64,000 nt of DNA from Rhodococcus spelaei (GTDB lineage: Bacteria > Actinomycetota > Actinomycetes > Mycobacteriales > Mycobacteriaceae), in NCBI RefSeq assembly GCF_006704125.1, contig NZ_VIGH01000002.1, forward strand, positions 186,001-250,000, in the 5' to 3' direction. The position numbers and the translations under genes were made by a program. Positions 1 through 7,877 of the stretch are shown here, piece by piece. The notes beneath the pieces were generated by a model. The model was not told the DNA's origin. It searched no databases and saw only the letters and a list, made by a program, of their open reading frames with translations. Numbering within the stretch: the first letter of the stretch is position 1; the number at the start of each line of letters is the position of its first letter.

Positions 1-1
1 G

Positions 2-535
2 TGGCTGCGGGGCCCGCGCGGCACCGGACTGCTGTACCTGCGCCCGGAACTGGCACGGACCATGGAACCGGCGGCACTGGACCTGCACGGCGCCCAGTGG
101 GCCGAGGAGTCCGGCTACCGGCTCGCGCCGGACGCGTCGAGGTTCGAGTTCTGGGAGTGCAGCGTCGCGAGTCGGCTCGGGCTCGGCGTCGCTGTCCGCT
201 ACCTGCTCGACCTCGGCATCGACGAGATCGAGCAGGCGGTCTCGGCCCGCGCCGAGTACGCGCGCACCGAACTCTCGACCCTTTCCGGCGTCACCGTGCG
301 CGACCTCGGCGGCCAGCGCAGCGGCATCGTCTCGTTCACCGTGGACGGCGTGGACCCGAACGTCGTCCGGAAGTCCTTGGCGGACAAGGACGTCACCGTC
401 ACCGTCAGTGGCCGTGGTTCGACCTTCGTCGACATGAGCAAACGGAACCTGGACGGTGTGGTCCGCGCTTCCCCGCACTACTTCAACACGTTCGAGGACA
501 TCGACAGGCTGGTCGCGGCGGTGGCAGAACGGTAG
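2..535 (+). CDS. Class V aminotransferase-fold PLP enzyme, C-terminal part
   Basis: The gene is cut by the window edge and about 177 codons of its 3' end are visible, open from base 2 to the TAG at 533-535. The first residues (RGPRGTGLLYLRPE) match the segment that follows the catalytic lysine in class V aminotransferases of the cysteine desulfurase/isopenicillin-N epimerase type. The rest is the small C-terminal domain, with the SGIVSFTVDG strand and the SPHYFNTFEDIDRLVAA tail that lines the active-site entrance. The PLP lysine lies outside the window, so substrate and exact reaction cannot be read. It converges on the flavin monooxygenase with a 24-bp gap. The family call is firm and the function is open. 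Confidence 0.8.
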   Translation, partial: WLRGPRGTGLLYLRPELARTMEPAALDLHGAQWAEESGYRLAPDASRFEFWECSVASRLGLGVAVRYLLDLGIDEIEQAVSARAEYARTELSTLSGVTVRDLGGQRSGIVSFTVDGVDPNVVRKSLADKDVTVTVSGRGSTFVDMSKRNLDGVVRASPHYFNTFEDIDRLVAAVAER

Positions 536-559
536 GCCTGCCACCGCCGCGTCCCGGCT

Positions 560-2395
560 TCAGCTCAGGTGGTGCACTTCCTGCAGCCCGTACACCGGGG
601 TTGCGATCCCCTCGTAGCGGGCCTTGAGCTGCAGCGCCAGGTACAGCGAATAGTGCCGGGACTGGTGCAGATTCCCGCCGTGGAACCACAGCGACTCCTG
701 CTGGGTGGGCTTCCACATGTTGCGCTGTTCGCCCTCCCACGGTCCCGGGTCCTTCGTGGTGTCCGAGCCCAGACCCCACACCTTGCCCACCTTGTCCGCA
801 ACGTCCTGTCCGATCAGGTCCGCGACCCAGCCGTTCATCGAGCCGTAGCCGGTGGCGTAGACGACCACGTCGGCGTCGAGTTCGGTGCCGTCCTCGAGGA
901 TCACGCTGCGTTCGGTCAGTTCGCGGACGTCGCCGTGGGCGAGCTTGATGTCGCCGTTGGCGACGAGTTCCGCTGCACCGACGTCGATGTAGTAGCCCGA
1001 TCCGCGGCGCAGGTACTTCATGAACAGCCCGGAGCCGTCGTCGCCCCAGTCGTGCTCGAAACCGGCCTGCTCGAGCCGCTCGTAGAAGTCCTTGTCCCGC
1101 TCGCGAATTGCGTCGTACACCGGGATCTGGAACTCGTGCATGATCCGGTACGGCAGCGACCCGAACGTCAGATCCGCCTTGTGCGTGGTCACGCCGGCCG
1201 CCAACGCCCGCTCCGAGTAGAGGTCGCCCAACCCCAGGTCCATCAACGAATCGGACTTGACGATGTGCGTGGAGCTGCGCTGCACCATCGTCACGTCGAT
1301 GCCGTGCTCCCACAAGGCACCGCAGATGTCGTGCGCGGAGTTGTTGGCGCCGATCACCACGACCTTCTTGCCGACGTACTGGTCGGGACCGGGATGCTTG
1401 CTGGAGTGGTGCTGATCGCCGAGGAAGATCTCCTGCCCCGGGAAGGTCGGCACGTTCGCCTTGCCGGACATGCCGGTGGCCATCACCAGGTGCTTGGGCC
1501 GCAGGGTCAGCTCCTCGCCGTCCCGGTCGACCTCGACCGTCCACTCGCCGCGGACCTCGTCGTAGGCGGCGGAGGTACAGGTGGTCGAACTCCAGTACGG
1601 GACCTCCATGACCTTGGTGTACATCTCGAGCCAGTCGCCGATCTTGTCCTTCGGCGCGAACACCGGCCAGTTCGACGGGAACGGCAGGTAGGGCAGGTGG
1701 TCGTACCAGACCGGGTCGTGCAGGCACAGCGACTTGTAGCGGCCGCGCCACTGATCGCCGGGCCGCGCGTGGCTGTCGATCACGACAGCGGGGACCCCGA
1801 GCTGACGCATCCGGGCACCGAGGGCGATGCCGCCCTGCCCGCCGCCGACGATGACGACGTACGGCTGAACGGTGCGACCGAGTTCGCGGTCCTCGATCTC
1901 GCGTTCCTCCGCCCAGGTCACCCGGTTCTTGTCCGCGCCGTGCTTGGCGCCGCGCGGCCGACGCGTGCCGGTTCCTTCCTCGAAACCCTTGAGTTCCTGC
2001 AGCGTGGTCAGCAGGGTCCAGGCCCGGTCGCCCTCGCCGTCGTCCTTCAGCCGCAGGTGGCCCTCCCCGCGGCCGGTCGCCGTCTCGAACACGATCCACG
2101 CACTGACGACGCCGTCGGCGTCCTCCGGGGTCTCGGTGGTCCGGAATCCGGACGGGTCCGCGTCGTCGAGCCGCTCGGTCAGCATGTCGGCGACTCCGGC
2201 GCGGCCCTCGACGGTCTTGATGTTCCAGGTGAACGAAACGAGGTCGCGCCAGAAGCTGTCCGCGGCGAACATGCCCGCCGCGGCCGCGACGTCACGCGCG
2301 GCGAGGGCTGCCTCGAAGGCCGCCAGCCAGGCGTCGACGCGCTGCTGTGGTGCCGCGGTGTCCGGCCGGAGAACCGGATCGAGTGTCTGTGTCAT
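560..2395 (-). CDS. FAD/NAD(P)-dependent monooxygenase with N-terminal NTF2-like domain
   Basis: The 611-residue protein starts at an ATG with GGAAAGG about seven bases upstream; an in-frame upstream ATG lacks such a site. Residues ~15-140 form a SnoaL/NTF2-like domain. The rest is a two-dinucleotide-fold flavoprotein: GGGQGG (184-189) binds FAD, FLGDQHHSSKH fits the FxGxxxH core of flavin-containing and Baeyer-Villiger monooxygenases although the usual final aromatic residue is His, VIGANNSAHD is the NADPH fold, and VVYATGY is the late ATG motif. It should insert oxygen into a soft nucleophile or ketone; the substrate is not predictable. The gene is divergent from a GAF-domain regulator, so substrate-responsive control is plausible. 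Confidence 0.85.
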   Translation of the reverse strand: MTQTLDPVLRPDTAAPQQRVDAWLAAFEAALAARDVAAAAGMFAADSFWRDLVSFTWNIKTVEGRAGVADMLTERLDDADPSGFRTTETPEDADGVVSAWIVFETATGRGEGHLRLKDDGEGDRAWTLLTTLQELKGFEEGTGTRRPRGAKHGADKNRVTWAEEREIEDRELGRTVQPYVVIVGGGQGGIALGARMRQLGVPAVVIDSHARPGDQWRGRYKSLCLHDPVWYDHLPYLPFPSNWPVFAPKDKIGDWLEMYTKVMEVPYWSSTTCTSAAYDEVRGEWTVEVDRDGEELTLRPKHLVMATGMSGKANVPTFPGQEIFLGDQHHSSKHPGPDQYVGKKVVVIGANNSAHDICGALWEHGIDVTMVQRSSTHIVKSDSLMDLGLGDLYSERALAAGVTTHKADLTFGSLPYRIMHEFQIPVYDAIRERDKDFYERLEQAGFEHDWGDDGSGLFMKYLRRGSGYYIDVGAAELVANGDIKLAHGDVRELTERSVILEDGTELDADVVVYATGYGSMNGWVADLIGQDVADKVGKVWGLGSDTTKDPGPWEGEQRNMWKPTQQESLWFHGGNLHQSRHYSLYLALQLKARYEGIATPVYGLQEVHHLS

Positions 2396-2544
2396 CGCTG
2401 AGCCTTTCCGTGGATGCTGTGACTCAGAGCACACTCCCCCGCCTCGGCCGCGACAAGCGTTGCGTCACGTTGCACCGATTGTGGCGCGCGACACACTCCC
2501 GACATATGCTCGCCGGACCAGTGCGACGAGGAGAAGTGGGGATC

Positions 2545-3816
2545 GTGGGCACCTTCAGCGCGGTCACTCCGGGAACCGACCTGCCCCGCTACGCCCGCGA
2601 ACTGTCCCGGATGCACGACGCGCTGATCGGCGGCGGCCGGTCGGCACTGCGCCCCCGCGCGGTGGTGCAGCGGTCGTGGGCCCGCGTGCTGGGCACCGGC
2701 CTCGCGCCGGACGGCACCAACACACGTGCGCTGCTGCCGTTCGACGAGGTCGAGCGCCGCCGCTCCCGCTCGCCGCTGTCGGGAGTGATCGACGATCTCG
2801 CACAGGTCATCGCGGGCGTCGCCGAGGCTTCGCAGCTGCTGATGGTGGTCACCGACGCCGACGGAGTCATTCTCTGGCGCGCCGGCTCGGCCAAGGTGCG
2901 CGACCGCGCGAACACCCTCGGATTCCGGGAGGGTGCCGAGTGGACGGAGACCACGGTCGGGACCAACGCGATCGGCACGGCGATCGCGGAAGCCGCTCCG
3001 GTGCAACTGTTCTCGGCCGAGCACTTCGAGCAGGCCCAGCACCCCTGGTACTGCACCGCCGCGCCGATCCACGATCCGCGCACAGGCGAACTCCTCGGTG
3101 TCCTCGACGTCAGCGGACCCGCCCTGACGTTGCACCCCACGATCAGCGCGCTCGTCGAGACCGCCGTCCGCATGGCCGAAGCACAGATGTGGCGTCACCA
3201 CGAGCACCGACTCGAGCGCCTGCGCACCACCGCCGCGCCGCTACTCGCGTCCGTGACCGGGCCGCTGCTGCTCGTCGACGAGCACGGCTGGGTGGCCCAC
3301 ACCTCCGGCGTCGCCGCCACCAAACGAATCGCCGCGCCGCGCAACGAGCGGGCCCTGACCGTGCCCGGCCTCGGCCTGTGCCTGCCCGAACCGATCGCCG
3401 ACGGGTGGCTGATCCGGCCCGCGGGCGCGGCCGTGCGAATCCTGATGGAACTGGACCTGTCCGGGCCGCCCGTCGTCGTAGTCACCGGGGCCGACTCGAC
3501 GTGGCGGTCTCCCGTCACCGCCCGGCACGCCGAAATCCTGGTCCTGCTGCACCATCGCGGACGCCGCGGTATGTCGGTCGCGGAACTGAGTTCGGGGATC
3601 TACGGGGACCCGGACCATGCGGTCGCGGTCCGCGCGGAGATCTCGCGCCTTCGGCGCGCGCTCGGCTCGGTGATCGAGGGCCGCCCCTACCACCTCGCGG
3701 ACTCGATCGAGCTGTCACTGACGTTCGGTAACGAGGAACGTCTCGCCGACTGCGCGTTCGTCCGGCGCTCCGCCAGCCCGGCGGTCCGCGCACTCGCCCG
3801 GCCGCACGACGATTAG
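2545..3816 (+). CDS. GAF-domain transcriptional regulator (AcoR-like sensor half)
   Basis: The 423-residue protein has a GAF sensor at ~60-230, with the ETTVGTNAIGTAIAE motif typical of AcoR-type activators and the HPWYCTAAPIHDP strand. It lacks the AAA+ sigma-54 interaction domain; instead it ends in a winged-helix-like segment (HAEILVLLHHRGRRGMSVAELS ... RAEISRLRRALG). It should therefore work with the housekeeping polymerase. GTG 2545 is chosen because GAGGAGAA ends nine bases upstream; GTG 2536 is also possible. The in-frame ATG at 2506 overlaps a TATGCT -10-like hexamer and is unlikely. It is divergent from the monooxygenase and probably controls it. Confidence 0.8.
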   Translation: MGTFSAVTPGTDLPRYARELSRMHDALIGGGRSALRPRAVVQRSWARVLGTGLAPDGTNTRALLPFDEVERRRSRSPLSGVIDDLAQVIAGVAEASQLLMVVTDADGVILWRAGSAKVRDRANTLGFREGAEWTETTVGTNAIGTAIAEAAPVQLFSAEHFEQAQHPWYCTAAPIHDPRTGELLGVLDVSGPALTLHPTISALVETAVRMAEAQMWRHHEHRLERLRTTAAPLLASVTGPLLLVDEHGWVAHTSGVAATKRIAAPRNERALTVPGLGLCLPEPIADGWLIRPAGAAVRILMELDLSGPPVVVVTGADSTWRSPVTARHAEILVLLHHRGRRGMSVAELSSGIYGDPDHAVAVRAEISRLRRALGSVIEGRPYHLADSIELSLTFGNEERLADCAFVRRSASPAVRALARPHDD

Positions 3817-3836
3817 CCGCGTCGCGCCCGTTCGGG

Positions 3837-3842
3837 TAGGCT
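3837..3842 (+). promoter_or_regulatory. Candidate -10 box for rplY
   Basis: TAGGCT fits the actinobacterial TANNNT -10 consensus and lies about 180 bases before the rplY start. A TTAGCC about 18 bases upstream is a weak -35 match. Transcription from here would include the hairpin at 3863-3899. Motif inspection only. Confidence 0.4.
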
Positions 3843-3862
3843 GTCCAAGTTGTCTCGGCGAG

Positions 3863-3899
3863 GGTGAGCCGCTTCCACGTTTGCGAAGCAGGGCTCACC
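3863..3899 (+). promoter_or_regulatory. Structured 5' leader hairpin upstream of rplY
   Basis: GGTGAGCC at 3863-3870 pairs perfectly with GGCTCACC at 3892-3899. Directly inside, GCTTC at 3871-3875 pairs with GAAGC at 3885-3889, leaving a two-base bulge and a nine-base loop. The 13-bp hairpin lies between the likely promoter and the L25 gene, where autoregulatory ribosomal-protein leaders usually sit. There is no T-run, so it does not look like a simple terminator. Autoregulation by L25 is inference. Confidence 0.45.
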
Positions 3900-4023
3900 G
3901 TGATCGACGCGGCCACGGTTTCCATTCGAGCAGTTGCTCCGGGCCGTAGCGCGTTGTCCGCCCCCGTCGAGCACAGCATCCAAGCGAAGTAAATCTGATG
4001 TGAGCCGTAGGAGCTGTATTCCC

Positions 4024-4665
4024 ATGTCGACCGACGTCAACAACCTCGTCGCCGCCGTCCGCACCGAGTTCGGCAAGGGTGCCGCCCGCCGCGCCCGCCG
4101 CGACGGCCAGGTTCCCGCCGTGCTCTACGGCCACGGCACCGACCCGCAGCACCTCAACGTGCCTGCCCGTGAGTTCGCCGCGATCCTGCGTGCCCACGGC
4201 ACCAACGCCGTGCTGACCCTGGACATCGCCGGCACCGAGCAGCTCGCGCTGACCAAGTCGGTCGTCGTCCACCCGATCCGCAACTACATCGAGCACGCCG
4301 ACCTGCTCGTCATCAAGAAGGGCGAGAAGGTCACCGTCGAGGTGCCCGTCGTCGTCACCGGTGAGGCCGCCTCCGGCACCATGGTCGCCCAGGACGCCAC
4401 CGTCGTCGCCCTCGAGGCCGACGCCCTCAACATCCCCGAGCAGATCGAGGTCTCCGTCGAGGGCCTCGAGGTCGGCAGCCAGATCCACGCCAGCGCCCTG
4501 ACCCTGCCCGCCGGCTCCACCCTGCAGGGTGACCCGGAGGTCCTGATCATCAACATCGTCGCCGCCCCGTCCGCCGAGGCCATGGAGTCCGAGGGTGCCG
4601 GCGCCGAGAGTGCCGAGGCTCCCGCGGAAGAGGCCACCGAGGCCGCCGCGGAGTCCGAGGCCTAG
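4024..4665 (+). CDS. rplY: 50S ribosomal protein L25/general stress protein Ctc
   Basis: The 213-residue protein is the long CTC form of bL25, which binds 5S rRNA. Residues 1-95 are the L25 beta-barrel ([33 protein letters not shown]). The C-terminal TL5/CTC domain follows, and the protein ends in an acidic Ala/Glu-rich tail (~185-213) common in actinobacteria. ATG 4024 has TAGGAG about 12 bases upstream. It is followed by pth, as in mycobacteria; the hairpin at 4703-4738 separates them. The leader hairpin at 3863-3899 suggests control at the RNA level. Confidence 0.97.
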   Translation: MSTDVNNLVAAVRTEFGKGAARRARRDGQVPAVLYGHGTDPQHLNVPAREFAAILRAHGTNAVLTLDIAGTEQLALTKSVVVHPIRNYIEHADLLVIKKGEKVTVEVPVVVTGEAASGTMVAQDATVVALEADALNIPEQIEVSVEGLEVGSQIHASALTLPAGSTLQGDPEVLIINIVAAPSAEAMESEGAGAESAEAPAEEATEAAAESEA

Positions 4666-4702
4666 GCTTCGCCACCGCACACATCAGTGCAGCGCTAACG
4701 TC

Positions 4703-4738
4703 AGCGGCGCGCCGTCCCACACGGGGCGGCGCGCCGCT
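4703..4738 (+). terminator. Strong hairpin between rplY and pth
   Basis: AGCGGCGCGCCG (4703-4714) pairs perfectly with CGGCGCGCCGCT (4727-4738). A wobble and three further G-C pairs close on an ACAC tetraloop. There is no T-tract, which is common for actinobacterial terminators. It may reduce read-through from rplY into pth. Confidence 0.6.
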
Positions 4739-4783
4739 GCCGTCTGCGCGGCACGTCACCTACCACCGAGAGAGCCGATCGCG

Positions 4784-5365
4784 TTGAGCGAGCCAACCGA
4801 AGCACCCGCCCTCGTCGTCGGGCTGGGCAACCCAGGACCGCAGTACGAGCGCACCCGGCACAACGTCGGCTTCATGGTCGTCGAGACGCTGGCCGAGCGC
4901 GAACGAGCCCGCTTCAGCGCGCACAAGAAGAGCGGCGCGGACGCGGTGACCGTGCGCATCGCGGGCCGCCAGGTGATCCTCGCGAAGCCGCGCTCCTACA
5001 TGAACCTGTCGGGCAAGCCGGTCGCGGCGCTGGCCCGGTTCTTCTCCGTCGACCCAGCGAATCTGGTTGTCGTGCACGACGAACTGGACCTCGACTACGG
5101 GACGCTGCGGCTCAAGCTGGGCGGCGGCGAGGGCGGCCACAACGGCCTCCGGTCCATCTCGCAGGCCCTCGGCACGAAGGACTACCTCCGCACCCGGGTC
5201 GGGATCGGTCGTCCACCCGGGCGGATGGACCCCGCCGACTACGTGCTCAAGCCGTTCTCGTCGGTCGAGCGCAAGGAACTCGACCTCGTGCGCGAGGAGG
5301 CCGCCGACGCCGTCGAACTGCTGCTGCGAGTGGGGCTCGAGGCCGCACAGAACCAGCTGCACTGA
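4784..5365 (+). CDS. pth: Peptidyl-tRNA hydrolase
   Basis: The 193-residue enzyme releases tRNA from peptidyl-tRNAs dropped by the ribosome. All signature elements are present: [19 protein letters not shown] with the catalytic His (~27), PRSYMNLSG with its Asn, [11 protein letters not shown] with the Asp that activates the His, and [13 protein letters not shown]. The length is that of the bacterial family. The start is TTG 4784, preceded by GAGAG at a normal distance; it gives the expected N-terminus just ahead of the first beta strand. Located downstream of rplY as in mycobacteria and rhodococci. Confidence 0.96.
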   Translation: MSEPTEAPALVVGLGNPGPQYERTRHNVGFMVVETLAERERARFSAHKKSGADAVTVRIAGRQVILAKPRSYMNLSGKPVAALARFFSVDPANLVVVHDELDLDYGTLRLKLGGGEGGHNGLRSISQALGTKDYLRTRVGIGRPPGRMDPADYVLKPFSSVERKELDLVREEAADAVELLLRVGLEAAQNQLH

Positions 5366-5397
5366 CTCGACGCGAGCCGCGCTCCACGGGCTCTGAT

Positions 5398-5415
5398 CGC
5401 GTAGTCGACTACGCG
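5398..5415. promoter_or_regulatory. 18-bp perfect palindrome
   Basis: CGCGTAGTCGACTACGCG reads identically on both strands with no spacer. It lies 32 bases after the pth stop and about 95 bases before the secreted-protein ATG. That position fits a dimeric regulator's operator for the downstream gene. The binder is unknown. Confidence 0.35.
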
Positions 5416-5509
5416 TGTGCCGCCACTCGGCGGGCCCGACGATGAAGTTCCCTCGCCCCACCCCCGGACACCCGAGGCTGGGACACCACCCACGAGGAAC
5501 GGACACGTC

Positions 5510-5944
5510 ATGAAACTCTGCGCTCCCCTGATGATCGGGGTGGTCCTCGCGCTGCCCCAGATTGCGGCCGCGCCCGCCGCGACGGCCGCCGACCCCATCG
5601 GCGACCCCGCACTCTGGCTGACCACCTACCGACACTCGATCGTCTGCGACGGCGGCGTATGCGCCCCGGTGGGCGACGGCGTCGCAAGGGTCAGGATCAA
5701 CGGCGACCACTTCACTCTCAACAGCCCCGTCGACCTCGTCGTTCGGCGTCCGGACGGTGAAACCACTTCCTTCACCACCACGGCACGGCCGCTTCCGGGC
5801 TTCGTCGCCGGCGCGTTCAGCTACGAGTCTCCCGTGCTCGACGACTGCGACGGGACCACGACCTCCCACATCCAGGCCCTCGACGGCTCGTCCAACCGGT
5901 GGTCCGCCGAGGTTCCTGTCGTCGATGCCTGCGGCACCGCATGA
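5510..5944 (+). CDS. Small secreted protein of unknown function
   Basis: The 144-residue protein begins with a Sec signal peptide: a short basic start, a hydrophobic stretch, and a cleavage site around AAAPAATAADP (~20-26). The mature part is about 118 residues and has four cysteines (IVCDGGVCAP, DDCDG, VDACGT), so two disulfides are likely in an exported beta-rich fold. ATG 5510 is preceded by GAGGAA about ten bases upstream. I do not recognise a family. It converges on pks16 with a tandem repeat in between, and an 18-bp palindrome lies upstream. Confidence 0.7.
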   Translation: MKLCAPLMIGVVLALPQIAAAPAATAADPIGDPALWLTTYRHSIVCDGGVCAPVGDGVARVRINGDHFTLNSPVDLVVRRPDGETTSFTTTARPLPGFVAGAFSYESPVLDDCDGTTTSHIQALDGSSNRWSAEVPVVDACGTA

Positions 5945-5960
5945 CGAGCGCGACGGACCT

Positions 5961-6023
5961 CAGTTGTCTCCGACAGACACAATTCAGTTGTCTCCGACAG
6001 ACACAATTCAGTTGTCTCCGACA
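5961..6023. repeat. 24-bp tandem repeat, 2.6 copies, over the pks16 stop codon
   Basis: Identical 24-base units occupy 5961-5984 and 5985-6008, followed by a 15-base partial copy at 6009-6023. On the minus strand each copy carries the last codons plus the stop of pks16 (VGDN-stop). The gene's 3' end has thus been duplicated downstream of the active stop. Copy-number change would not alter the protein but would change the 3' UTR shared with the convergent secreted-protein gene. Confidence 0.85.
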
Positions 6024-7645
6024 AGGGTCGCCGAGTGCCCGCGCCGCAGCTTGCCCGAGGAGGTCTTCGGGATACTGCCCGGCCCGAGCACCGCGACCGT
6101 CCGCGGCCGCACCCCGACCTCAGAGAACACCGCGTGCACGATTTCGTGCTCGATCCGCTTGACCTCGTCGGGGTCGTCGATCGCGTTGGTCTCCACCGCG
6201 ACCGCGAACGACTCCCGCTTCTGTCCGGCATCCAGACGCACCGCGACCGCATTGCCCGGGCGGACCCCCGGAACCGAGCTCGCGGCGCGCTCGATGTCGG
6301 TCGGGTAGATGTTACGACCGCCCATGATGATGACGTCCTTGACGCGGCCGCACACGACCACCAGCCCGTCCTCGGTGAAGTACCCGACGTCGCCGGTGCC
6401 GAGCCAACCCTCCTCGTCCTGCGCGGTGCGCGGCCCGTCGACAGTCAGGTAGCCGGGGGTGACGGCCTTGCCCCGGACCTCGATGACCCCGACGTTCCGC
6501 GCGCTGAGGACCCGCCCCTCCTCGTCGACCACTCGCCCCTCGAGGTCGGGCACCATCTTGCCGAGCGTGACCATCCTGCGTGCGTTGTGCTTGGTGGACG
6601 GCACCGCGTGCTGCATCGCCTCGAGCAGGTCCGGGTCCACCAGGTCCAGCACCATCCCCAGACCCGTTTCCGGTAGCGAGACCGCCAGGGTCACCTCCGC
6701 CATCCCGTAGACCGGCGCGAGCGCCATCGGGTCGAGGCCGAACCGAGCTCCGGCCTCCGCCACCGCGGTCAGCGTGTCGGGGTCGACCGGCTCGGCGCCG
6801 TTGATCATGCAACGCATCGTCGACAGGTCGACGGCCCCGTCCTCGGCCTGCGCCAACCGTCGCGCGAGCACCGAGTAGGCGAAATTCGGTGCGGCAGTGA
6901 CGGTTCCGCGATACTTCCCGATCAGCTCCGCCCACAGTAGCGGCGCACGCAGGAAGTCGAGCGGTGTGGTGCTCACGATGTCGGCGCCGAACAGCATCGG
7001 GAGGGTGAGGAAACCGATCATGCCCATGTCGTGGAAGAGCGGCAGCCAGCTGATCATCACGTCCTGCTCGGGATCGATCTTGAGCCGCTCGATCATCGCG
7101 CAGGCGTTCGCGTGCAGGTTCGCGTGCGTGAGCCGCACCGCCTTGGGCGACCCGGTCGATCCGGACGTCAGCTGCTGCACCACGATGTCGGACTCCCCGG
7201 TCTCGACCGGGTCGAGGTCGCGTCCCGCGTGCAGCTCGTCGACTGTGACCACCCGGATGCCGCGCTCGGCGAGCAGCGGCGCCGCGGCCTCGAACGGCGC
7301 ACCGAGGACCACCGCGTGAGCCTCGATCATCGCCACGACCACCTCGGTGTCCCGGGCCCACACTCCGAGGTCGGTGCGCGGGGTCGGCTGGTGCAGCATG
7401 GTCACCGACGCGCCGCGCATCCAGATCGCCTGACAGGACGGCGCGATGTCCACTGGCATCCCGGCCAGCACCCCTACCGCGTCGCCGGGGCCGATGCCGG
7501 AGGCCTCCAGGCCACCGGCCATCCGCCGGGCGATCAGGTGGATATCGCCCCAGGACTGCCGCAGCGGGGTGCCGGGCTCACCCGTCACCAGCCCGCGGCC
7601 ACTGCTCTCGGCCGTCGCGTACATCTCTTCGGTGAACCTGCTCAC
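6008..7645 (-). CDS. pks16: Fatty-acyl-AMP ligase-like enzyme, Pks16 family
   Basis: Despite its historical name the family is an adenylate-forming enzyme, not a polyketide synthase. The 545-residue length almost equals M. tuberculosis Pks16. Motifs: [18 protein letters not shown] (P-loop A3), [23 protein letters not shown] (A5), [24 protein letters not shown] (A7/A8), and SSGKLRR with the catalytic lysine. [15 protein letters not shown] and [10 protein letters not shown] are the forms typical of fatty-acyl-AMP ligases rather than CoA ligases. It probably activates a long-chain acid for transfer to an acyl carrier. GTG 7645 is chosen for GAGGAG six bases upstream. Synteny with pth and rplY supports orthology. 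Confidence 0.85.
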   Translation of the reverse strand: MSRFTEEMYATAESSGRGLVTGEPGTPLRQSWGDIHLIARRMAGGLEASGIGPGDAVGVLAGMPVDIAPSCQAIWMRGASVTMLHQPTPRTDLGVWARDTEVVVAMIEAHAVVLGAPFEAAAPLLAERGIRVVTVDELHAGRDLDPVETGESDIVVQQLTSGSTGSPKAVRLTHANLHANACAMIERLKIDPEQDVMISWLPLFHDMGMIGFLTLPMLFGADIVSTTPLDFLRAPLLWAELIGKYRGTVTAAPNFAYSVLARRLAQAEDGAVDLSTMRCMINGAEPVDPDTLTAVAEAGARFGLDPMALAPVYGMAEVTLAVSLPETGLGMVLDLVDPDLLEAMQHAVPSTKHNARRMVTLGKMVPDLEGRVVDEEGRVLSARNVGVIEVRGKAVTPGYLTVDGPRTAQDEEGWLGTGDVGYFTEDGLVVVCGRVKDVIIMGGRNIYPTDIERAASSVPGVRPGNAVAVRLDAGQKRESFAVAVETNAIDDPDEVKRIEHEIVHAVFSEVGVRPRTVAVLGPGSIPKTSSGKLRRGHSATLVGDN

Positions 7646-7877
7646 GATGGTCTCCTCACCAGTGCGGGTCACGCTAGAAGGCGGAGTCAAGGACAACTGT
7701 GCGCCGGATCCCCGTCCCCACATTTGTTTCAGCGCGAACCGGCGCTCGGTTGTTACACGAAAACCACGGCGCCGCGGTTCGGGGAGCGCCTCACCGCGGT
7801 CACCGGGGCACGGGTAACCTGGACTACCGGCCTATCGCCTCTGCTCCCCCGCCTTGTCTTTCAGTTAGGAATCCCCG

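Noticed and set aside
569-2401. 610-codon plus-strand frame opposite the monooxygenase
   Set aside because: It mirrors the real gene in the reverse frame, has no ribosome site and no recognisable fold, while the minus strand encodes clear FAD motifs.
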